Part shown: one piece after another, positions 40,193 to 48,252 of the stretch
Layout of the letters: each line of letters begins with the position of its first letter
Numbering within the stretch: the first letter of the stretch is position 1
The notes under the pieces: generated by a model
Seen by the model: only the letters and a program-made list of their open reading frames with translations
Database searches by the model: none
What the model was told of the DNA's origin: nothing
Program-made: the position numbers and the translations under genes
DNA from: Cellulomonas humilata
GTDB taxonomy: Bacteria > Actinomycetota > Actinomycetes > Actinomycetales > Cellulomonadaceae
Assembly: GCF_030814415.1 (NCBI RefSeq)
Contig: NZ_JAUSVB010000003.1
Location: forward strand, 124,001 to 188,000
Direction of reading: 5' to 3'
Length of the DNA: 64,000 bases

Positions 40193-40227
40193 GGTCCACT
40201 TCTGTGACCGTCGAGTGGTCCACTTCT
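40193..40227. promoter_or_regulatory. Direct-repeat operator of the MocR regulator
   Basis: Identical 11-base direct repeats GGTCCACTTCT at 40193-40203 and 40217-40227, 24 bases apart, with an inverted half-site GGACCA at 40180-40185. They lie on the MocR start region, the GTG at 40204 falling between them. A TAAGGT at 40190-40195 is a possible -10 that would give a leaderless mRNA. Direct repeats of this kind are typical binding sites of MocR/GabR proteins. Confidence 0.65.
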
Positions 40228-41595
40228 CCACCGCCGCTGGTGCTGCGGGTGGACCGCGACGCGCCGGACCTCCTGCGCGACCAGCTGCAGGACGCGCTGC
40301 GGGACGCGATCCGTGACGGACGCCTGGTGCGAGGGGAGCGGCTGCCGTCGTCGCGCGCGCTCGCCGGCGAGCTGGGGGTCGCGCGGGGGGTGGTGACCGA
40401 GTGCTACGCACAGCTCCAGGCTGAGGGGTACCTCCGCTCGCAGCGCGGCTCGGCCACGTGGGTGGGTGACGCGGGCCTGCCGACGGCCGAAGCCGCCCTG
40501 CCGTCGGTCGAGGTGCCGCCGCTGCGCGTCGACCTGCGTCCGGGGCTGCCCGACCTGTCGTCGTTCCCGCGTGCCGACTGGGCCCGCTGCCTGCGGGACG
40601 CGGTCCGCGACGCCCCGGACGCGGTGCTCGGGTACCCCGACGGGGCCGGCGTCCCGGAGCTCCGCGAGGTTCTTGCCGGCTATCTGCGCCGCGTGCGCAA
40701 CGCCCACGCCCGCGCCTCGGAGGTCGTCGTCTGCGCGGGGTTCGCGCAGGGGCTGCACCTCGTGCTGCAGGCGCTCGTCGCGCGCGGGCTGACCACGCTC
40801 GCCGTCGAGGACCCGGGGGACCGCGACTCGCACGCGGTCGCGGCCGGGCTCGGCATCCGGGTGGTGCCCGTGCCGGTCGACGCCGACGGGATCGTGGTCG
40901 AGGCGCTCGGTGAGGCCGGAGCGGTGCTGGTGACCCCGGCGCACCAGTCGCCCACCGGGGTGCTGCTGAGCGCGCGGCGCCGGCAGGAGCTCGTCGCATG
41001 GGCGCGGGAGCGCGACGCCGCGATCCTCGAGGACGACTACGACGCCGAGTTCCGGTACGGCGACGAGCCCGTCGGGGCGCTCCAGGGCCTCGCGCCCGAC
41101 CGCGTGGTGCTGCTCGGCTCGGTGAGCAAGTCGCTGGCGCCCGGGCTCCGGCTCGGCTGGGTCGTGTGCCCGCCAGAGCTGGTGCGGTCGGTCGCCGACG
41201 GCAAGGCGCTCGCGGACCGCGGGTCACCCGTGCTGGACCAGCTGGCGCTGGCATGGATGGTCCGCTCCGGCCGGTACGACCGGCACCTGCGCCGGATGCG
41301 CGTGCGCTACGCACAGCGGAGGGCGGTGCTGGTCGGGGCTCTGCGTGAGCACGCACCGGGGGTGCGGGTCGGTGGGCTGGCGGCCGGCTTCCACGTCGTC
41401 GCGACGCTGCCTCCGGGTGTGTCCGAGGAGGAGGTCATCGCGGCTGCGAGGGAGCGGTCGGTCGGGCTGTACCCGATGAGCGGATACCGAACGTCGTCCG
41501 TCGCCGCAGGTCCGCAGCTGGTGCTCGGCTACGGAAACGTCCGGACGCCGGCCGTCGCGGACGCGATCCTGCGGGTCGCCGATCTTCTCGGTTGA
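40204..41595 (+). CDS. MocR-type regulator (GntR HTH + aminotransferase domain)
   Basis: A 463-residue transcription factor of the MocR/PdxR/GabR family. Residues about 10-85 are a GntR winged helix (LRDQLQDALRDAIRDGRLVRG, LPSSRALAGELGVARGVV); about 105-463 is a fold-type I aminotransferase domain that binds PLP through Lys309 in LGSVSKSLAPGLRLGW, with TPAHQSPTG and DDYDAEFRYG also conserved. These proteins sense PLP with GABA, taurine or vitamin B6 forms. The GTG at 40204 starts 47 bases from the divergent DHFR-family gene. Its effector cannot be read from this context. Confidence 0.93.
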   Translation: MTVEWSTSPPPLVLRVDRDAPDLLRDQLQDALRDAIRDGRLVRGERLPSSRALAGELGVARGVVTECYAQLQAEGYLRSQRGSATWVGDAGLPTAEAALPSVEVPPLRVDLRPGLPDLSSFPRADWARCLRDAVRDAPDAVLGYPDGAGVPELREVLAGYLRRVRNAHARASEVVVCAGFAQGLHLVLQALVARGLTTLAVEDPGDRDSHAVAAGLGIRVVPVPVDADGIVVEALGEAGAVLVTPAHQSPTGVLLSARRRQELVAWARERDAAILEDDYDAEFRYGDEPVGALQGLAPDRVVLLGSVSKSLAPGLRLGWVVCPPELVRSVADGKALADRGSPVLDQLALAWMVRSGRYDRHLRRMRVRYAQRRAVLVGALREHAPGVRVGGLAAGFHVVATLPPGVSEEEVIAAARERSVGLYPMSGYRTSSVAAGPQLVLGYGNVRTPAVADAILRVADLLG

Positions 41596-41620
41596 CCGCC
41601 GCAGGGAGCCGATGTACGTT
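41592..41620 (+). promoter_or_regulatory. Promoter of the ArsR-SRPBCC operon
   Basis: TTGACC (41592-41597), a 17-base spacer, and TACGTT (41615-41620), predicting transcription from about 41627, directly at the edge of the AT-rich operator palindrome. Spacing is ideal for the housekeeping sigma factor. Confidence 0.55.
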
Positions 41621-41628
41621 GAAGACGT

Positions 41629-41642
41629 TCCTTAATTAAGGA
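41629..41642. promoter_or_regulatory. ArsR-type operator palindrome over ribosome site
   Basis: TCCTTAATTAAGGA, a perfect 14-bp palindrome just after the predicted transcription start, and containing the AAGGA ribosome site of the ArsR gene (start 10 bases later). Such an AT run is exceptional in this DNA and fits an autorepressor site at +1. Confidence 0.7.
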
Positions 41643-41651
41643 GTTGCTGAA

Positions 41652-41996
41652 ATGCCAGCTCGGGACGCGTTGAGCGTGGTCTTCGCCGCGCTCGCCGACC
41701 CCACGAGGCGCGCGATCCTCACGCACCTCCAGCAAGGACCCTCGACCGCCGGGGACGTGGCAGCACCGTTCGCCATGAGCCGGTCGGCGATCTCCCAGCA
41801 CCTGCGGGTGCTCGAGGACGCCGGTCTGATCGAGCGGACGGTGACCGCGCAGTGGCGTACCTGCGTCCTGCGCACCGAGCCGCTCGACGAGGTCGCGACG
41901 TGGGTGGACAGCCACCGACGCCTGTGGGACGAGCGGTTCGACCTGCTGGACGAGCGGCTGCGGCGGCTCCACGAGAGACAAGGAGAGGCACCATGA
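41652..41996 (+). CDS. ArsR-family winged-helix regulator
   Basis: A 114-residue ArsR/SmtB-type repressor: LADPTRRAILTHLQQGPSTAGDVA (15-38), then the recognition helix MSRSAISQHLRVLEDAGLIERT (42-63). No Cys-rich metal site is present in the helix, so this belongs to the non-metal ArsR group that pairs with SRPBCC proteins. It is coupled to the next gene by an ATGA overlap and preceded by a palindromic operator, arguing for autoregulation of a two-gene operon. Confidence 0.93.
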   Translation: MPARDALSVVFAALADPTRRAILTHLQQGPSTAGDVAAPFAMSRSAISQHLRVLEDAGLIERTVTAQWRTCVLRTEPLDEVATWVDSHRRLWDERFDLLDERLRRLHERQGEAP

Positions 41997-42436
41997 CCGA
42001 GACCGACCAGAAGACCTTCACCATCACGCGCATCTTCGACGCCCCGCGGGCAGCGATCTGGCACGCGTGGACCGACCCCGACGAGGCTGCGGCCTGGTGG
42101 CACCCGGAGGGGGTCGTCACCCCTCGGGACTCGGTCGAGCTCGACGTCCGACCCGGGGGCTCGTACCGGTACACGATGATCGATCCCAAGGGCGGGAAGT
42201 ACCCCACGGGCGGCGTCTACCACGAGGTCGTCGAGCCGGAGCGGCTCGTGTTCACGTGGGCCGACCCGGGCGACCCGCAGGACGGGGCGCCGGTGGTCAC
42301 GGTGACCCTGGAGGACCTGGGGGAGCGGACGCGGATGGTCTTCCACGTGGACGGCCACGGCGGGCAGCCCGGCGACGAGAGCGTCTACGACGGCTGGGAC
42401 TCGGCGTTCGACGTCCTCACGCGGCACCTGGCGTAG
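41993..42436 (+). CDS. SRPBCC (AHSA1-like) domain protein
   Basis: A 147-residue START/Bet v1-like helix-grip protein. FTITRIFDAPRAAIWHAWTDP opens the fold, AAWWHPEGV and RPGGSYRYTMID are conserved in the CalC/AHSA1 subgroup, and the C-terminal helix is DGWDSAFDVLTRHLA. It would bind a hydrophobic ligand; family members confer resistance by binding or sacrificing themselves to toxic small molecules, but many have no known role. It is the second gene of the ArsR operon. Its last 20 bases overlap the convergent DUF998 gene. Confidence 0.9.
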   Translation: MTETDQKTFTITRIFDAPRAAIWHAWTDPDEAAAWWHPEGVVTPRDSVELDVRPGGSYRYTMIDPKGGKYPTGGVYHEVVEPERLVFTWADPGDPQDGAPVVTVTLEDLGERTRMVFHVDGHGGQPGDESVYDGWDSAFDVLTRHLA

Positions 42437-42992
42437 CGCGACGCAGGGCGACGACGACCACCAGCGGCCAGACCGCCTGAGCGCCGGCCACGGCCCGCTC
42501 CGAGAGGCCGATCAGGTCGCCGTCGCCCTGCAGCTCGACGACGAACCAGCCGAGCAGCCCCGTGAGCACGACCGACGCGCCGACGGTGACGGCCGGCCGC
42601 AGGACGCCGGGCGCACCGCGGCGTGCGGCCAGCGCGGGCCAGAGCGCGAGCGCGCCGAACCCGATCCCGGCGGCGACGCCGTGCGCCTGCGGGGCGGCGT
42701 CGGACGGGAACAGCGCGACGGCGAGGGTGGCGGCCCCGCCGATCGCGTGCAGCACCCGCGCCCGCCGCGGGACCGGTCGGAGGCCGGCTGCGGTGACCAT
42801 GTGCGCGACGCCGGTGATCGCCAGACCCGCCGTCATGATCCACGGGTCCGTCGCCGTCGAGGTCGCGAGCGCGCTGATCGTCTCCTGCACGGGGTCGAAC
42901 GACGGCTGCCGTGCGGCGGCCAGCGTCCAGCCACCGATCATGGCGACGGGGGCGGCGATCGCGGACGCGAGCGCCCAGCGGGGGACGGTCAT
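42417..42992 (-). CDS. DUF998 membrane protein
   Basis: A 191-residue integral membrane protein with about six hydrophobic spans (7-25, 50-70, 80-97, 103-120, 131-150, 165-180). The N-terminal WTLAAARQPSFDPVQETISALA is the DUF998 signature (a Pro/Asp/Glu-Thr-Ile-Ser motif just after the first helix). Function unknown. It reads against the SRPBCC gene, which it overlaps by 20 bases, and is divergent from the GH16 gene by 41 bases. Confidence 0.9.
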   Translation of the reverse strand: MTVPRWALASAIAAPVAMIGGWTLAAARQPSFDPVQETISALATSTATDPWIMTAGLAITGVAHMVTAAGLRPVPRRARVLHAIGGAATLAVALFPSDAAPQAHGVAAGIGFGALALWPALAARRGAPGVLRPAVTVGASVVLTGLLGWFVVELQGDGDLIGLSERAVAGAQAVWPLVVVVALRRATPGAA

Positions 42993-43033
42993 GGGGGCTG
43001 CCTTCTGGTCGGGAGGTGTCGGAGACTGGGTTC

Positions 43034-43831
43034 GTGACCGACCGCCCCGACGGATGGGTGCTGGCTTTCGAGGACCACTTCGACGGCCCCGGGCTCGATC
43101 CTGCCGTGTGGCTGCCGCACTACCTGCCGGCGTGGAGCTCCCGCGCGCAGACGGCCGCCTCCTACGAGTTGCGCGACTCCTGCCTGCACCTGCGCATCCC
43201 GCCGGAGCAGGGGCTGTGGTGCGCCGACGACCACGTGCCGCCGATGCGCGTGTCGGGCATCCAGTCCGGCAACTTCTCCGGCCCGGTCGGCAGCACCCGG
43301 GGGCAGCAGCCGTACCAGGACGGTGTCCGCGTGCGCGAGGCGCAGGAGGCGTTCTGGGGCTGGACCCCGTCCGGCGGGTACGTCGAGCTGCGGGCGCGTG
43401 CCGTGGTCACGCCGCGGTCGATGGTCGCGTTCTGGATGGTGGGGCTCGAGGACGAGCCGGACCGCTGCGCGGAGGTCTGCGTGACCGAGATGTTCGGCGA
43501 CGCCGTCGAGCCCGGGTCGGCGGCCGTGGGCATGGGTCTGCACGCGTTCCGCGACCCTTCCGTGGCCGAGGACTTCGCGGCGGTCCGGCTGCCGCTCGAC
43601 GTCGCCGAGCTCCACACGTACGCGGTCGACTGGTCGGCCGAGCAGGCCACGTTCCTCGTCGACGGCATGGTGGTGCGCCGCTGCCCCCGGCCGCCGACGT
43701 ACCCGATGCAGATGATGCTCGCGGTCTTCGACTTCCCCGAGAGGTCCGTCGGGGACGACGCGGACGCGGTTCCCGAGCTCGTGGTGGACAGGTTGCGGGG
43801 CTATGTGCGCCGCCGTTCGGATGGTTTCTGA
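43034..43831 (+). CDS. GH16-family concanavalin-fold protein with atypical active site
   Basis: A 265-residue intracellular-looking GH16 protein (no signal peptide). The lectin-like fold is indicated by VLAFEDHFDGPGLDPAVW near 9-26, GGYVELRARAVV (114-125), FWMVGLED (133-140), the active-site strand, and LHTYAVDWSAEQATFLVDG near 204-222. The catalytic motif reads EVCVTE (Glu147, Cys149, Glu152) instead of the usual Glu-x-Asp-x-x-Glu: nucleophile and acid remain but the middle Asp is Cys. It may be a weak or specialised beta-glucanase/agarase relative, or non-catalytic. GTG start at 43034 with a GGAG site 9 bases before it. Confidence 0.85.
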   Translation: MTDRPDGWVLAFEDHFDGPGLDPAVWLPHYLPAWSSRAQTAASYELRDSCLHLRIPPEQGLWCADDHVPPMRVSGIQSGNFSGPVGSTRGQQPYQDGVRVREAQEAFWGWTPSGGYVELRARAVVTPRSMVAFWMVGLEDEPDRCAEVCVTEMFGDAVEPGSAAVGMGLHAFRDPSVAEDFAAVRLPLDVAELHTYAVDWSAEQATFLVDGMVVRRCPRPPTYPMQMMLAVFDFPERSVGDDADAVPELVVDRLRGYVRRRSDGF

Positions 43832-43929
43832 ACTCGTCGCCCACACGGGCGCCAAACCGGCTCGCGAACGCGATCCCGCACGGTATAACCGAGCGGCCGC
43901 CATCTTCGCCGACCCGAGGACTCCGACGC

Positions 43930-44442
43930 ATGCTGATCTTCTGGGTGATCGCCGGGGTGGCGCTGCTGCTCCTGCTCCTCACCGTCGTCTTCGGCGACTT
44001 CCTCGACGGGGTCATCGACGCGATCGACGTCACCGGCGGGTACCTCTCGTCGACGGTCGTGCTGTCGTTCCTGGCCGCGTTCGGCATCGTCGGTGGCCTG
44101 GTGCTGGCGACGACGGACGCGAGCGTGCTGCTCGCCACCCTCGCCGGCGTCGTGGCCGGTGCCGCGGTCGGCGCCGGGGCCGGTGTGGCCACGCGTGCGC
44201 TGACCAACGGCCCGACGGCCCACCAGATCACCAGCAGCGACTACGTCGGCCAGCCCGCCACGGTCACCACCTCGATCCCGTCCGACGGGCTCGGTCAGAT
44301 CTCCCTCGTCGTCGCCGGTCAGAGCACCGCGCTCGCGGCCCGCGCCGACGCCCCGGTGCCCACCGGCGCCGGCGTGACGGTCGTCGCCAACCTCGGTCCC
44401 GGCGTCGTCAAGGTCGCCACCACCTCCACCCAGTCTCTCTAG
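43930..44442 (+). CDS. nfeD: NfeD-like membrane protein
   Basis: A 170-residue NfeD-type protein: an N-terminal helix (LIFWVIAGVALLLLLLTVVFG), a second and third membrane span around 41-85 (VVLSFLAAFGIVGGLVLA, LATLAGVVAGAAVGAGAGVA), and a C-terminal OB-fold-like domain from about 100 (DYVGQPATVTTSIPSDGLGQISLVV). NfeD proteins partner flotillin-like SPFH proteins in membrane microdomains. The SPFH gene starts 9 bases downstream, its AGGAG site overlapping this stop codon, so they form one operon. A GAGGA site lies 9 bases before the ATG; TATAAC at 43884-43889 is a possible -10. Confidence 0.87.
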   Translation: MLIFWVIAGVALLLLLLTVVFGDFLDGVIDAIDVTGGYLSSTVVLSFLAAFGIVGGLVLATTDASVLLATLAGVVAGAAVGAGAGVATRALTNGPTAHQITSSDYVGQPATVTTSIPSDGLGQISLVVAGQSTALAARADAPVPTGAGVTVVANLGPGVVKVATTSTQSL

Positions 44443-44451
44443 GAGCTCTCC

Positions 44452-45870
44452 GTGCCCGAATCCTGGCTTCCCGTCGCCGGCGTCGCAGGTCTCGTCCTGG
44501 TCGTCCTGCTCGTCGGCATGGCGATCGCCAAGCGCTACCGCGTGGCCCGGCCCAACGAGGCGTTCATCGTCACGGGCCGCAAGGGCAAGACGTCGAACGA
44601 CCTGTCGGGGCAGAAGGTGGTGACCGGTGGTGGCGTGTTCGTCCTGCCGTTCGTCCAGCAGCTGTCGGTGCTCGACATGTCGTCCCGCCGGATCACGGTC
44701 GAGGTCAACGGCGCCCCGTCGTCGCAGGGCATCGCGCTGAACGTGTCAGGCGTCGCGATCGTCAAGGTGCACAACGAGGACGTCTCCATCCGCGCGGCCG
44801 CCCAGCGCTTCGGCAGCCAGCAGGAGGAGATCGACAGCTTCACGACGAACCAGCTCTCCGGTGCGCTGCGCGCCATCGTCGGCAACCTGACCGTGGAGCA
44901 GGTCATCCGGGACCGCGAGTCGTTCTCCCAGCAGGTGCTCGAGTCGGTCACCGGGTCGCTGAGCGCGCAGGGGCTGAGCCTCGACGCGTTCACCATCCAG
45001 GAGGTCGGCGACCACGGCGGTGGCTCGTACATCCTCGACATGGGCCGCGCGTCGGCCGCCGCGATCCGCCGCGAGGCCGAGATCGCCGAGGCCGAGGCAC
45101 GCCGGCTCTCCGAGGAGAAGCGGATCCATTCCGAGACGGAGGTGGCCAACTACCAGCGCGCGCTCGACCTGCGGCAGGCGGAGATCCTCGCCGAGACGGA
45201 CCGTGCCAAGGCCCTGTCGGCGTCGGCCGGACCGCTCGAGGCCGCTGCCCGCCAGCAGGAGATCCTCGCCCAGGAGGAGCTCGTCGCGGAGCGGCAGGCC
45301 ACCCTGACCGAGCGCCAGCTGGACACCACCGTGCGCCGGCCCGCCGACGCCGAGCGCTACCGCCTCGAGCAGCAGGCCGAGGCGCAGCGCGTCACCGCCG
45401 TCAAGGCCGCCGAGGCGGCCAAGGCCGAGAACGAGCTCCGTGGCGCCGGTGAGCTGGCGCTCCGGTCGGCCCAGGCGCGGGCCACCGAGCTCGAGGGTGC
45501 GGCGGTGGCCGCTGCGGTCCTCGCCCGCGGCAAGGCCGACGCCGAGGCGCTGCAGAAGCGGGCGGAGGCGTACAAGGAGTTCAACCAGGCGGCCGTGTTC
45601 GACCGTCTGCTGGAGACCCTCCCGGAGATCGCCAAGCAGCTCGCCGCGCCCATGGCCAGCATCGACACGCTCACGGTCGTCTCGACGGACGGCGCGTCGG
45701 CGCTGCCCAAGGCCGTCGCGGGCAACTTCCTGCAGCTCCAGGAGCTGATCAAGTCGACCACCGGGCTGGACCTGACGCAGATCGTGCACCAGCTGACGGA
45801 CTCCTCCACGTTGGTCGTGCCGACGGAGCCGGTACCGGCGACCAACGGGTCACCGACCTCCGCGGTCTGA
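44452..45870 (+). CDS. Flotillin-like SPFH domain protein
   Basis: A 472-residue flotillin/prohibitin-family scaffold of membrane microdomains. An N-terminal membrane segment (about 7-25) precedes the SPFH domain (about 30-200: ARPNEAFIVTGRKGK, GGGVFVLPFVQQ, LDAFTIQEVGD), then a long Ala/Glu/Arg/Gln-rich coiled coil (about 205-390) with repeated Glu-Ala units typical of flotillin-1, and a C-terminal segment from about 400. It oligomerises in the cytoplasmic membrane with the NfeD partner. Start GTG at 44452. The operon lies immediately upstream of the RsbQ-RsbP pair (17 bases). Confidence 0.93.
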   Translation: MPESWLPVAGVAGLVLVVLLVGMAIAKRYRVARPNEAFIVTGRKGKTSNDLSGQKVVTGGGVFVLPFVQQLSVLDMSSRRITVEVNGAPSSQGIALNVSGVAIVKVHNEDVSIRAAAQRFGSQQEEIDSFTTNQLSGALRAIVGNLTVEQVIRDRESFSQQVLESVTGSLSAQGLSLDAFTIQEVGDHGGGSYILDMGRASAAAIRREAEIAEAEARRLSEEKRIHSETEVANYQRALDLRQAEILAETDRAKALSASAGPLEAAARQQEILAQEELVAERQATLTERQLDTTVRRPADAERYRLEQQAEAQRVTAVKAAEAAKAENELRGAGELALRSAQARATELEGAAVAAAVLARGKADAEALQKRAEAYKEFNQAAVFDRLLETLPEIAKQLAAPMASIDTLTVVSTDGASALPKAVAGNFLQLQELIKSTTGLDLTQIVHQLTDSSTLVVPTEPVPATNGSPTSAV

Positions 45871-45887
45871 CGCATACGCTCGACCCT

Positions 45888-46703
45888 ATGAGCGTGCTCA
45901 CCCGGAACAACGTCGTGCTCTCGGGCGTCCCGAGCGCGCCGGCCATGGTGTTCGCTCACGGGTTCGGGTGCGACCAGAGCATGTGGCGGTTCGTCGCGCC
46001 CGCGTTCGAGGCGACCCACCGGGTGGTCCTGTTCGACCACGTCGGCGCGGGCGGCTCCGACCTGGGCGCCTACGACCCGCAGCGGTACGGCTCGCTGCAC
46101 GGGTACGCGGACGACGTGGTGCAGATCCTGGACGCGCTCGACGTGGGCCCGGTGGTGTTCGTCGGGCACTCGGTGAGCGCGATGATCGGCGTCCTCGCGG
46201 CGGCGCGCCGGCCGGAGCTGTTCGACCGGCTGGTGCTCGTCGGACCCAGCCCGCGGTACGTCGACGATGATGACGGCGGGTACAGGGGTGGCTTCTCTGC
46301 TGCGGAGATCGACGAGCTGCTGGCGACCATGGACGACAACTACCTCGGTTGGTCCGCGTTCATCGCGCCGGTGATCGTGGGCAACGCGGACCGGCCCGGG
46401 CTGGGCGAGGAGCTGACCAACTCGTTCTGCCGCACGGACCCCGCGATCGCCCGGCGGTTCGCGCGGACCACGTTCCTGGCGGACAACCGCGCCGACCTCG
46501 CGGGTGTCACCACGCCGGCCCTGGTGCTCCAGTGCCGCGAGGACGTCATCGCGCCCCCGGAGGTCGGCCGGTACGTCCACGAGCACCTCGCCGGCAGCGA
46601 GCTCGTGCTCCTGGACGCCGTCGGGCACTGTCCCAACCTCAGCGCGCCGGACCAGGTCGTCGAGGCCATCACCGCGTACCTGGCCCGTGTCCCCTCCCGA
46701 TAA
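45888..46703 (+). CDS. rsbQ: RsbQ-like alpha/beta hydrolase, sigma-regulation energy-stress sensor
   Basis: A 271-residue alpha/beta hydrolase very close to Bacillus RsbQ: MVFAHGFGCDQSMWRFVAPAF (20-40), DHVGAGGSDLGAYDPQRYGSL, and a catalytic triad Ser95 (GHSVSAMIG), Asp219 (CREDVIAP), His247 (GHCPN) at positions matching RsbQ within one residue. In Bacillus, RsbQ is needed with the phosphatase RsbP to turn on sigma-B when energy falls. Its stop is overlapped by the start of a PAS-GAF-PP2C phosphatase gene, reproducing the rsbQ-rsbP arrangement. The small ligand made or bound by RsbQ is still unknown. Confidence 0.92.
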   Translation: MSVLTRNNVVLSGVPSAPAMVFAHGFGCDQSMWRFVAPAFEATHRVVLFDHVGAGGSDLGAYDPQRYGSLHGYADDVVQILDALDVGPVVFVGHSVSAMIGVLAAARRPELFDRLVLVGPSPRYVDDDDGGYRGGFSAAEIDELLATMDDNYLGWSAFIAPVIVGNADRPGLGEELTNSFCRTDPAIARRFARTTFLADNRADLAGVTTPALVLQCREDVIAPPEVGRYVHEHLAGSELVLLDAVGHCPNLSAPDQVVEAITAYLARVPSR

Positions 46704-48228
46704 CGACGCCTGGGACGCCGCTCCGGTCGCGCTCCTGCGGCTGGACGGCGACGGCACGATCCTCGACGCCAACCGCGTGCTCCTCGACTGGGTCGGTCGC
46801 CCCGCGCAGGGCCTGCGCCTGGCCGACCTGCTCTCCGTGGGCGGTCGCATCTACTGGGAGACGCACCTGTCCCCGCTGCTGCACATGCAGGGCCGGTTCG
46901 ACGAGGTCGCGGTGGAGCTGCGCGGCCCGGACGGTCGCCTTCCCGTGCTCATGTCGGCGCTCGTGCACACCGCGGCCGACGGCGGGCGCCGGGTCGACGT
47001 GGCGCTGTCCCGGGCCACCGAGCGCTCGCGGTACGAACGCGAGCTGCTCGCTGCGCGGACGGCCGCGGACCGCTTGACGGACCAGCTCCGCGCCCTGCAG
47101 GCCACGACGGCGGCCCTGTCGCAGGGCGTCGGGACCGAGGGGGTCGCCCGCGCGCTCGTCGAGGTGGCCGTCACCCACCTGGGCGCCGTGAACGCGACCG
47201 TGTGGGTCGCGGCCGAGGACGGCACGCTGGTGCGTCGGACGAGCTCCGGTGCCGGCGCCGAGGAAGGCACCGATGTGCCGGACGAGCCGTGGGCCCCGGC
47301 ACCGCGCGCGGCGCCCGACCAGCCGCCCGCCGACCGGGTCACGCCCGACGCCGTCGAGCAGCACGCCGGCGGCGTCGTCGTCGTGGCGCTCGGTGCGCCG
47401 GACACCCCACGCGGCGTGCTCGTCCTGTCCCCGCGCGACGACCCGTTCGACGTCGGCGTCCTCACCGCCGTCGGGCAGCAGGCGGGACTGGCGCTGGAGC
47501 GTGCGCAGCTGTTCGACCAGAAGGCGTCGGTCGCCCACGAGCTCCAGCGCGCACTGCTCAGCACCCATCTGCCGGTCGACGACCGGTTCAGCGTCACGAC
47601 GGAGTACCGCCCCGGTGTCCAGGCGCTCGAGGTCGGCGGCGACTGGTACGACGCCTTCCTGATCGACGACGACGTGCTCGCGGTGGCGGTCGGCGACGTC
47701 GTCGGCCGTGGCCTGCACGCCGCCACCGCCATGGGGCAGCTGCGCAGCGCCGTCCGCGCGCTCGCCGGGCCGGGTGTCGGTCCTGCCGCGCTGCTCACGC
47801 GGTTGGACCGGTTCGTGACGCAGGCGGCCGTCGGCTTCATGGCCACGCTGGCGTACGCCGAGATCGACCTGGTGACCGGGCAGGTGCGGTACGCGTGTGC
47901 GGGGCACCTGCCACCGCTGCGTTTCACGGCGGGTGGCGCGCACGAGTTCCTGTGGGAGGGCAGGTCGACACCGCTCGGTATCGGCGTCGGCCGGACCGAG
48001 GCCGTCACCGTCCTGGCCCCGCAGGACCTGCTCGTGCTCTACACCGACGGTCTCGTCGAGCGCCGGGACCGCCCGCTGCCCGACGGCCTGCACGCCCTGG
48101 CGACCGCGGGCGCGGAGCTCGGGGACGGCTCGGTCGCGGACCTGGTCACGGGCCTGCTCGCGCGTGCCGGCGACGAGCGCGACGACGTGTGCGTGCTCGT
48201 CGCCGCTTGGACACCGCGGAACCCGTGA
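46687..48228 (+). CDS. RsbP-like serine phosphatase (PAS, GAF, PP2C/SpoIIE)
   Basis: A 513-residue soluble phosphatase. Residues about 8-125 are a PAS domain (VALLRLDGDGTILDANRVLLDWVG), a coiled segment follows, then a GAF-like domain (about 150-285), and the SpoIIE/PP2C domain occupies about 290-510 with LEVGGDWYDAF, VAVGDVVGRGLHAA, YACAGHLPPL and LYTDGLVERRD metal/substrate motifs. The GTG at 46687 overlaps the RsbQ stop by 17 bases. By analogy with RsbP it would dephosphorylate an anti-anti-sigma factor under stress. Bacillus RsbP lacks a GAF domain, so an added input is likely. No anti-sigma or sigma gene is nearby. Confidence 0.9.
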   Translation: MSPPDNDAWDAAPVALLRLDGDGTILDANRVLLDWVGRPAQGLRLADLLSVGGRIYWETHLSPLLHMQGRFDEVAVELRGPDGRLPVLMSALVHTAADGGRRVDVALSRATERSRYERELLAARTAADRLTDQLRALQATTAALSQGVGTEGVARALVEVAVTHLGAVNATVWVAAEDGTLVRRTSSGAGAEEGTDVPDEPWAPAPRAAPDQPPADRVTPDAVEQHAGGVVVVALGAPDTPRGVLVLSPRDDPFDVGVLTAVGQQAGLALERAQLFDQKASVAHELQRALLSTHLPVDDRFSVTTEYRPGVQALEVGGDWYDAFLIDDDVLAVAVGDVVGRGLHAATAMGQLRSAVRALAGPGVGPAALLTRLDRFVTQAAVGFMATLAYAEIDLVTGQVRYACAGHLPPLRFTAGGAHEFLWEGRSTPLGIGVGRTEAVTVLAPQDLLVLYTDGLVERRDRPLPDGLHALATAGAELGDGSVADLVTGLLARAGDERDDVCVLVAAWTPRNP

Positions 48229-48252
48229 GCGAGCCCCGCGGCGTCGTGGGCC

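Noticed and set aside
43034-43831. GH16 gene as a pseudogene
   Set aside because: The frame is intact, both catalytic Glu remain, and codon use matches neighbours; an atypical motif alone is not decay.
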